From assembly GCF_963678635.1 (NCBI RefSeq), contig NC_087063.1, positions 39,944,759-40,004,758 of the forward strand: a DNA stretch of 60,000 nucleotides. Reading direction: 5' to 3'. Numbering within the stretch: position 1 is the first letter of the stretch; each line of letters starts with the position of its first letter. Under the pieces are notes generated by a model. It ran no database searches, was not told where the DNA came from, and was given only the letters and a program-made list of their open reading frames with translations. The stretch comes from Symsagittifera roscoffensis. Taxonomy: Eukaryota > Xenacoelomorpha > Acoela > Convolutidae. Positions 54,420 to 60,000 of this stretch are shown here, piece by piece. Both the position numbers and the translations under genes were made by a program.

Positions 54420-55305
54420 TGTGCCATTCCGCCGGATGACACAGTATAACCTTCCCGCGACGGAAAGAAAAGTGACTAAAGGCCTTACGAACAGAAAAGT
54501 GTTGCGACGGAGGGTCAGAATGTTCTGGAATTTTTATTTTTAAAATTTCGATTTGAAGGAGAACATTTCTGAGAAATAGAAAAAAGACGGCCATTTTGAA
54601 TAAAATAGAGAAAAATCAGAACGACGCCATATTTTGTGACGAACGGTTGTATCCGAGACGAGAAAATTACGGAGCCTCTTATCGTGGCAATAACACACGA
54701 TAAGGACCTTAGTGACGGATATTTGTGGAGACGGAGGCTTCAGTGGGGGGAAGAGAAATACCACGGAACCCTCCCGGGACACGAAATATAGGAGATAAGA
54801 GTGTTATCTCAAGAAAATCACGGGAGCGGAGGCTTGGTCCCCCAGAGACTGTTATATGTGAAGGGACTGTGTGAACTAGCCATAACAGTTGCTGTAATGT
54901 CCTAGATCTGAATTAAACACCGTTATTATTTAATATTTCAGAGCATGAGTAGATAGAGAAAGGAAAAGGTCAATCCATCTCCAATGGATTTAATATAAAA
55001 CTGTCACACAAAAACATATAGAAATAGGTGGTTCGAGCCGTGTTTTTAATGACAATCACGTAGTCTGAGGATCCGAGACTCAGCTATGTGGTTGTGTTCG
55101 CATGCAAACGAAAGCTGATCAAAAGTCGTTTGACTGATGGCCTAAAAATAGTAACTTTTTACTTTGCCCTAGACAGACCAGAAAATCAACTGGCAAGGTC
55201 GAGACGGTGAAAAACGAGTGGAATTAAGGTAACTGACGCCTGCCAGTCGTCAATAGGTACTTTTTCTACGCTCCGTCGCTGTGTGATATTTGGGCGAATG
55301 TTACA
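54420..55305 (-). mobile_element. 885-bp hairpin-ended element, copy D
   Basis: 886 bp from TGTGCCATTCCGCCGG to GGGCGAATGTTACA. It is the uninterrupted reference for copy A. It ends 6 bp before the presumed LTR start at 55312. Confidence 0.78.
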
Positions 55306-55383
55306 TAGACGTTTTTATGGCGCTCCTGGGTGGGCCTGTTAAAGGCATGAAACCATCATGATCAGCAAGCGTTTCAGCGACGT

Positions 55384-55450
55384 ACCCTCCGCTCCGGGCG
55401 TATGCCCGAGTTAGAGGCCTTAATGACCGTTTTCGTACTAGGGGGAAGGT
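55384..55450 (+). ncRNA. 67-nt stem-closed module M1
   Basis: ACCCTCC opens and GGAAGGT closes (one change from the consensus GGAGGGT). Inner perfect hairpin CGGGC-GTAT-GCCCG at module positions 12-25; TTA/TTAA at 28 and 37. Confidence 0.5.
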
Positions 55451-55455
55451 GCGTA

Positions 55456-55522
55456 CCCCTCCGTCTAGTACGATTTAGCTTTTTAACTTAGTTAACACCG
55501 AAAATTCCGGGGGTCGGAGGGT
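55456..55522 (+). ncRNA. 67-nt stem-closed module M2
   Basis: CCCCTCC/GGAGGGT closing stem, 6 of 7 pairs. Central hairpin TTAAC-TTA-GTTAA at module positions 28-40. Confidence 0.55.
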
Positions 55523-55830
55523 TAGGTGGGAAATCTAGAGCCCGCTTGTCCTGAGGTCCCAGGACCAAAAACAATTAAAGAGAAAGCGTAAAACCAAACA
55601 AAAAATAGTGTATAACCAAGAAAAAGCCAAAAATAATTATTTAAAAACAAAAAAAGTACAAAAAACAGTAAAAAATCCAAAAAAGACCAAAAACAGTAAA
55701 AAAACATAAAGTGACAGTTTATATGTTATTTCCGGACGAGATGTGATCTGACCTTCCTATTTGTTGTTGTTTCAGATTGATTTATATCGTTTCTGATAGA
55801 GAGATTGTGTGTTTTGGTGAAGGGTTGGGT

Positions 55831-55897
55831 ACCCTCCCTCGAGTGTAATTTGAGTGTTTAAGCACGTTAATGGTGATTTTGCCGGTGACCGGAGGGT
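55831..55897 (+). ncRNA. 67-nt stem-closed module M3
   Basis: Perfect ACCCTCC/GGAGGGT stem. CTC/GAG at positions 8-10/22-24, TTAA/TTAA at 28-31/37-40, GGT/ACC at 42-44/58-60: three inner arms. Confidence 0.55.
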
Positions 55898-56056
55898 AGA
55901 GTGGCAGGCTGATCAACGTGTTCCACACTCAACAGGGACATCAAGGACAACATCCGCAACGACTGTTGGGTATCGTTGAAGCAATTTTAGTATCGTTCGG
56001 GTACTATTTCCTTAAAACTTAAGTGGTGGGGGGCACGATTGGCGCGGTCCGATTGT

Positions 56057-56123
56057 ACCCTCCATCGATTACAAATTTCCGAGTTAAGGGTCTTAATTCG
56101 AATATTTTGGTGCAAAGGAGGGT
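56057..56123 (+). ncRNA. 67-nt stem-closed module M4
   Basis: Perfect closing stem. TCG/CGA at 9-11/24-26, central hairpin TTAAG-GGT-CTTAA at 28-40 (compensated relative to M2), and TTTG/CAAA near 50-60. Confidence 0.55.
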
Positions 56124-56532
56124 ATAGTACTATTTATTAACGACTATTTATAGATTATTGTCCTTACTATATATTACTTATCTCCTATTTAGACCTAAGA
56201 AACACCCATTTTTTGTCGAAAATTACCAATTTTCGACCAAACTGTAGACCCCCAAATTTTCGGATATCCGAGCTTTTCCGATAGGCAAAAAGCTTTTATA
56301 TAGAGAGTAGCCACGTAGTTCGATCCCCTTTATTAAAGAAACCGCGTGAGCAAAGATTCACTAGAAGTTAGGAAAACGAGAATTTTTCGACCAAAATTTT
56401 GATAATTTTCTGTATTTTGTCAATCTGTTTTGGGGATCGATTTTTTGAGTTTTTAGAGTTAGAGCAATAAAATTTTTTGCGTTAGGAGCGTGCTAGCATA
56501 ACGTGCTCGGTTACTAGAGAAATTTTTGGGTA

Positions 56533-56599
56533 ACCCTCCGAGTAGCTCCGTGGATAGAGCTAACGACTTAAGGTTTGGAAAAGGAAGGAATCGGAGGGT
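56533..56599 (+). ncRNA. 67-nt stem-closed module M5
   Basis: Perfect closing stem. GCTC/GAGC at 13-16/25-28 encloses CGTGGATA, which reads like a tRNA D arm (TAGCTC..GTGG.TAGAGC). The T arm is absent. Confidence 0.55.
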
Positions 56600-56931
56600 C
56601 CAAATTTGATAGTTTTTGGCCAAATTTTTGTTTCTAAACCAATTTTGGTCCGGTTTTTTGCATTATTCCAGTGCCGTACAGGGCTACTACGCTCATTTCA
56701 AGTATTTTTAGGCACTTTCGACCGGAATTGCGAAAAAAGTCTTTCAGATCCTACACAGGTGGTGAAAAAGGCCATTTTGACGAACGCGTTTTTGGCGATT
56801 TCTCAAAGACTAGTTATCCGATCGGGATAATTTTGGTACCATAAGTCGACGTTTTTGACCACTTTTCCGAATCGCAACCGTTTTTGGGTTGATTATTTCG
56901 GAAAAGAAAAATTTTTTAGAATTTGTTGGTT

Positions 56932-56961
56932 CGGAGGGTCCAAGTAACGGGCAACCCTCCG
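56932..56961 (+). ncRNA. 8-bp perfect hairpin of the ACCCTCC word
   Basis: CGGAGGGT (56932-56939) pairs perfectly with ACCCTCCG (56954-56961) around a 14-nt loop. Here the word order is reversed relative to the 67-nt modules. Confidence 0.6.
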
Positions 56962-57102
56962 AGCGGCAGAAAATTTTATCAAAACATCTTTTTATTCAAC
57001 TGGGAAGGTTGACCGTGTCAGCCAACCTAGTCTTAAGTCAGGTAGACCGCTTTCAGAGGCTTTACTGCGGTGATTTAACCCTTTTTCTTGATTTTAGGGG
57101 GA

Positions 57103-57156
57103 ACCCTCCGAAGTGACCCTCCGGAGTCAGCTAAACCCTTTAGCAACCCTCCTTAG
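57103..57156 (+). repeat. 54-nt module N1
   Basis: ACCCTCCGAAGTG, ACCCTCCGGAG, an inner hairpin GCTAAA-CCC-TTTAGC, then ACCCTCCTTAG. Confidence 0.6.
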
Positions 57157-57289
57157 TGGAAAATTTCCACGAGATCACCCTAAGAAGTTGAAACAGCTCC
57201 CCCTAGAACCCTTAGCTTATTTTGACGCTTTTTGAAGCTAGTAGGAGAACCTTCCAAGTGAGATCAGAAAATTTGAAAATTTTGGAGGT

Positions 57290-57343
57290 ACCCTCCGAAG
57301 TGACCCTCCGGAGCGTATTAAGCATCTTATTGACCCTCCTTAG
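57290..57343 (+). repeat. 54-nt module N2
   Basis: Same layout and length as N1: ACCCTCCGAAGTG, ACCCTCCGGAG, TTAAGCATCTTA, ACCCTCCTTAG. Confidence 0.6.
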
Positions 57344-57416
57344 TAAATTTAAGGGGACCCTCCGAAGTAACTTGGGTGATTAAGATACCCTCCTAAGTAA
57401 CTTGAGTGATTGAGGT

Positions 57417-57470
57417 ACCCTCCGAGGTAACCCTCCGGAGTGTCTTAAACCTTCTAGCGACCCTCCTTGT
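57417..57470 (+). repeat. 54-nt module N3
   Basis: Same layout: ACCCTCCGAGGTA, ACCCTCCGGAG, CTTAAACCTTCTAG, ACCCTCCTTG. Between N2 and N3 (57354-57410) lie two further ACCCTCC(G/T)AAGTAACTTG words at ~31-nt spacing. Confidence 0.6.
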
Positions 57471-57675
57471 AAGAGACTTGAGTAAACCTTCTGTGGCAAC
57501 TTGGGAAACGGAAAATATCCATTTAATTAGGATCATATTAGGATATTAGGCGTGCTTATCAGGATCATAAGAATCCATTCTGACCCGGAAATTCGTGATC
57601 AACTTTGGATTCTATATTGGGTGTATTAGAAGTACCCGAACAAAATTTTTTTTGATTGTGATTTTGGTTGAGTGG

Positions 57676-57830
57676 TTGCCTTGAGCTACTTAATAGGAAA
57701 GTTCGGGCAATCCGGGAACAAATAAAGGAAGACCTCGGTGGGTGTATTAAGCAAATACACACCCACTTGAGAAGAAGAATTGTTCCCTACTCTCGTGCAC
57801 TTGGAGCAGTCCGAGTGTGGGAGAGCTTTT
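57676..57830 (+). ncRNA. Structured domain T1 (tandem unit 1)
   Basis: Three consecutive stem-loops. P1: TTGCC 57676-57680 with GGCAA 57706-57710, enclosing GAGCT/AGTTC. P2: GGGAACAA 57714-57721 with TTGTTCCC 57780-57787, enclosing the long hairpin GTGGGTGTATT 57738-57748 / AATACACACCCAC 57754-57766. P3: CTCTC 57790-57794 with GAGAG 57821-57825, enclosing CACTTGGA/TCCGAGTG. About 155 nt; offset to the next unit is 186 nt. Confidence 0.7.
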
Positions 57831-57861
57831 TCATAGATTTGACGAATTTTCGACCAAGAGG

Positions 57862-58016
57862 TTGCCTTGAGCTACTTAGTAGGACAGCTCGGGCAATCGC
57901 AGGACACCTAAAAGAAGACCTCGGTGGGTGTATTAGGCAAATACACACCCACTTGAGAAGACTGTGTCCTGGGCTTCGTTCTTTCGGATCGTTCCGATTG
58001 GGGGAAGTCTTTTTCT
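57862..58016 (+). ncRNA. Structured domain T2 (tandem unit 2)
   Basis: Same order of helices with changed sequence but kept pairing. P1: TTGCC/GGCAA enclosing GAGCT/AGCTC (T1 has a G-U pair here). P2: AGGACAC 57901-57907 with GTGTCCT 57964-57970. P3: CTTC/GAAG enclosing TCGGA/TCCGA. The P2 inner hairpin is nearly identical in both units. Confidence 0.7.
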
Positions 58017-58438
58017 TTAAGACTAAGTTTTATTTATCTATTTCTGAATCATCACTGCTTTTTATCGAAGATTGTTTAATTTTAACAAAGCAGTGACTTG
58101 ATAAATTGTGTGGCGATAAATTGATACTGACAAAAGGTCGCTGTCACCTGTAGGATATTCTTATCTGATTATCGATTGTGTTTTGTGTGTCGATTATATC
58201 TTGTGGAAACTTAGTGATACTGTTATACTATACAACCGGGTTAAGTTAGCATTATATCAATACTGGGTAGACCCTGTGTGTAACTTTAGCTGAGTCACTA
58301 ATTTAGTCGTGAGAGATCTAAGAGACATTTTGATACTGACGGAATCGAGTAGGCAGCGTTAAGTGATTTAACTAAATCTTGTTTGTGGTACGTTTGCATT
58401 GCCATCAAATTACGAATACTTTCATTTTGTACAAAACT

Positions 58439-60000
58439 ATGCAGCGCAGGGACTCGTTAGGATCGACTACTAAAATTCCCAGGCTAAGCAAGGGAAGCAC
58501 GCGGAAATTTAGAACTAGGCGTAGCCAAACCTCGTTTAGCAGCGCTTCCGACGCGTTTGCTGAAGACGAATCGACTAAAGGTCAACCTGATCTTTCAGTG
58601 ATCGAAATGAGACTAAGGAGCGAGAAAAACCTTGATGGCAATCAAGGGCGGAGCGCCGAGGCCGAGCCTGCGAGCGAAACGCCGGTGGATCCCTTTGACG
58701 AAGGGGAGCGAACGCTCATTCGACCCGACTTTGAGCCAGACGGGGTCCTCGAACGAGAGGAAGTCGAGAGGACAGAGGAGACCTCGGAGCGTTCCGAGGT
58801 CGAACCTCGGGAGGAGGTGTTGTACAGGGGAATGTCCAAGTCAGAGACTAAGAGCTATAAATGGAGAAGGGAACCTTCACATCTGACAAGTGCACACTCA
58901 TCCTTGGCCAAACAGAGTAACAACGCGATGATGTCGAGTATGAGTCCGGGTAAAGAGCAGACGTTCTCGAAGGCCAAGAAGAGTTGGAAGTCCTTGTACG
59001 ACGAACGCATGGCGTCACTACCAACTGTAGGTTTGACTTCCAGTGATGACTACCCGGAGATAACCCATCCGGATGTGAACTTCACACCGTGCCCAAGGAA
59101 CGAGAAGAGCAGGAAGGCGTCATCAGTCTCGCCGACCAGACCCATGTCAGATGGGATAACGATGGGAGCATCATCAACGTTTGACAGACTAATGACGTCA
59201 ATGCACAAGCAAAAGGACGGTGCGTCATCGAGTACTAGGCTACCGCCGCAGCTGACCTCGTCTTCTCTGGGGCTAACCCCGCCATTGGGGGCAGCTGGTG
59301 ACATAAGTGATATGTTCGCTGGTGTGATGAATGGCCTGGATGAATTGAGGCGAGACATGACTAAGAGGATAGATCAAGTTGACGAGAGAGCTCACCATGG
59401 TCGAGAGAATTTGAAAGATGAGCTAACGCACGTGAAGTCGCAGGCGAGGTTTGATCAGGCTCGATTGATTCGTGACACCGATCAATGCCTGGCCGAGAGC
59501 CTGGCACAGGCAAACAAAGAGTCAGAGGAAAGAGAGGCTAGGATGACAAGAGAGATCGAGCGATTGTTGAATGATCATGATAATACCTACGCCCAAACGA
59601 TGACTGGCCTGGAAAGGAGGTTGGACGCCAAATCTGACTTGATGATGCGGAAGCTTGACGCGATCCTGAATGGGAATAGTTGGCAGGAGCATTCCAACTC
59701 AAGGGAGCGCTCACGCCATGCGAATGTTGGAGATGGTACGGGCAACAGTGCCAGAGCCCAGCAAGGCTCGAGAACGAACTACGAACATAGAAACAAGGAG
59801 CGGCCAAGGGCAGCCCCGCAGAGGCCTGGCTGGACAAATCCAGTCCCACCGGAGGCAGATGCCACCCCGGAGACAAGATTGCCAACCGTGCCACAAGTCA
59901 GTTCAGTACCAGATCTGACTACAGTCTCACAAGACACAACGATGTATGCCTCGATGTTTGAGCCTCTGAACAGATCTCTTGAAACATTCATCACCAAGCT
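58439..60000 (+). CDS. Gag-like protein of an LTR-type retroelement, 3' end beyond window
   Basis: One uninterrupted frame of 520 codons from the ATG at 58439 to the window edge, in GC-richer DNA than the host. The N-terminal ~110 residues are basic then acidic and disordered (KIPRLSKGSTRKFRTRRSQT; ERTEETSERSEVEPREEV). Residues about 295-415 form a long coiled coil (LDELRRDMTKRIDQVDER, AQANKESEEREARMTREIER, LERRLDAKSDLMMRKLDAIL). A proline-rich linker follows, then FEPLNRSLETFITKL, which looks like the start of a capsid fold. Layout and position after a long leader suggest Gag of a large LTR element (Bel/Pao- or Gypsy-type not decided). No nucleocapsid zinc knuckle is reached. Absence of stops means a young, perhaps active copy. 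Confidence 0.65.
   Translation, partial: MQRRDSLGSTTKIPRLSKGSTRKFRTRRSQTSFSSASDAFAEDESTKGQPDLSVIEMRLRSEKNLDGNQGRSAEAEPASETPVDPFDEGERTLIRPDFEPDGVLEREEVERTEETSERSEVEPREEVLYRGMSKSETKSYKWRREPSHLTSAHSSLAKQSNNAMMSSMSPGKEQTFSKAKKSWKSLYDERMASLPTVGLTSSDDYPEITHPDVNFTPCPRNEKSRKASSVSPTRPMSDGITMGASSTFDRLMTSMHKQKDGASSSTRLPPQLTSSSLGLTPPLGAAGDISDMFAGVMNGLDELRRDMTKRIDQVDERAHHGRENLKDELTHVKSQARFDQARLIRDTDQCLAESLAQANKESEEREARMTREIERLLNDHDNTYAQTMTGLERRLDAKSDLMMRKLDAILNGNSWQEHSNSRERSRHANVGDGTGNSARAQQGSRTNYEHRNKERPRAAPQRPGWTNPVPPEADATPETRLPTVPQVSSVPDLTTVSQDTTMYASMFEPLNRSLETFITK

Larger units (their letters stand above)
55311..58438 (+). mobile_element. Leader (LTR plus 5' UTR) of an LTR-type retroelement
   Basis: It begins with the 21-nt terminus shared with 501-521 (TTTTTATGGCGCTCC...). 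No ORF. It is filled with recurring ACCCTCC words and complements, grouped in fixed-size modules (separate entries). I could not locate the LTR 3' end; TGGTACGTTTGCATTGCC at 58386 is a weak primer-binding-site candidate. The 3' LTR is outside the window, so the LTR/UTR split is unknown. Confidence 0.5.

Noticed and set aside
55384-56599. The 67-nt modules as ordinary tRNA genes
   Set aside because: No T arm with TTCRA, no consistent anticodon arm, and length below nuclear tRNAs; only M5 has a D-arm-like segment.
1-60000. CRISPR arrays, prokaryotic operons or rRNA genes
   Set aside because: No regularly spaced direct repeats with unique spacers, no bacterial-type gene packing and no rRNA landmarks were seen; introns and LINEs show a eukaryote.

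Overview
This is a window of AT-rich, repeat-dense animal nuclear DNA. The one clear host gene is a complete orthologue of the G-protein beta-5 subunit (GNB5), split over eight small coding exons on the minus strand between 29438 and 16999. Its length (354 residues, the same within one residue as the short vertebrate isoform) and its introns place the source in the Metazoa. I cannot name the species. The CR1/L2-like LINEs whose ORF1 carries a PHD finger, the tRNA-derived SINEs, and the hAT and Tc1-like elements fit a marine or other invertebrate.

Layout. 1-300: possible split coding fragment on the minus strand. 300-16000: a repeat field with LINE pieces, a locally duplicated LINE+SINE block (2392-4022 and 5933-7692), tRNA-SINEs all in one orientation, an 873-bp foldback (11508-12380) and old tandem repeats. 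16999-29438: GNB5; its introns hold SINEs, a hAT-type MITE with a target duplication, a ~170-bp satellite and a ~155-bp satellite. 29463-36940: one LINE on the minus strand, split by a Tc1-like element (30009-33187). That element carries ~155-bp satellite repeats and is itself hit by an 885-bp hairpin-ended element (31066-32293), which in turn holds a LINE 3' fragment: four nested insertions. 37883-38715: another copy of the 885-bp element. 39167-42300: a second, decayed LINE on the plus strand.

42500-52050 is GC-richer and codes densely on both strands. On the minus strand it reads as a nucleoprotein-like ORF, an acidic phosphoprotein-like ORF and a long third protein, all broken by stops and frameshifts. 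On the plus strand, head to head with this, lies a diverged paralogue of the third protein. I read it as endogenised virus-like sequence, probably from a non-retroviral RNA virus, but I do not recognise the family firmly. 52811-55305 holds further copies of the 885-bp element.

55311 to the right edge is the 5' part of a large LTR-type retroelement: a ~3.1-kb leader followed by a gag-like ORF that starts at 58439 and is still open at the window edge. The leader is the most unusual part of the window. It contains five diverged modules of exactly 67 nt, each closed by the same 7-bp stem; three modules of exactly 54 nt built on the same ACCCTCC word; a perfect 8-bp hairpin of that word; and two tandem ~155-nt domains, offset by 186 nt, whose helices show compensatory changes. 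This looks like an elaborate structured-RNA leader that I cannot match to anything known.

No rRNA gene, CRISPR array or functional tRNA gene was seen. Host expression here seems limited to GNB5; nearly everything else is mobile or virus-like.
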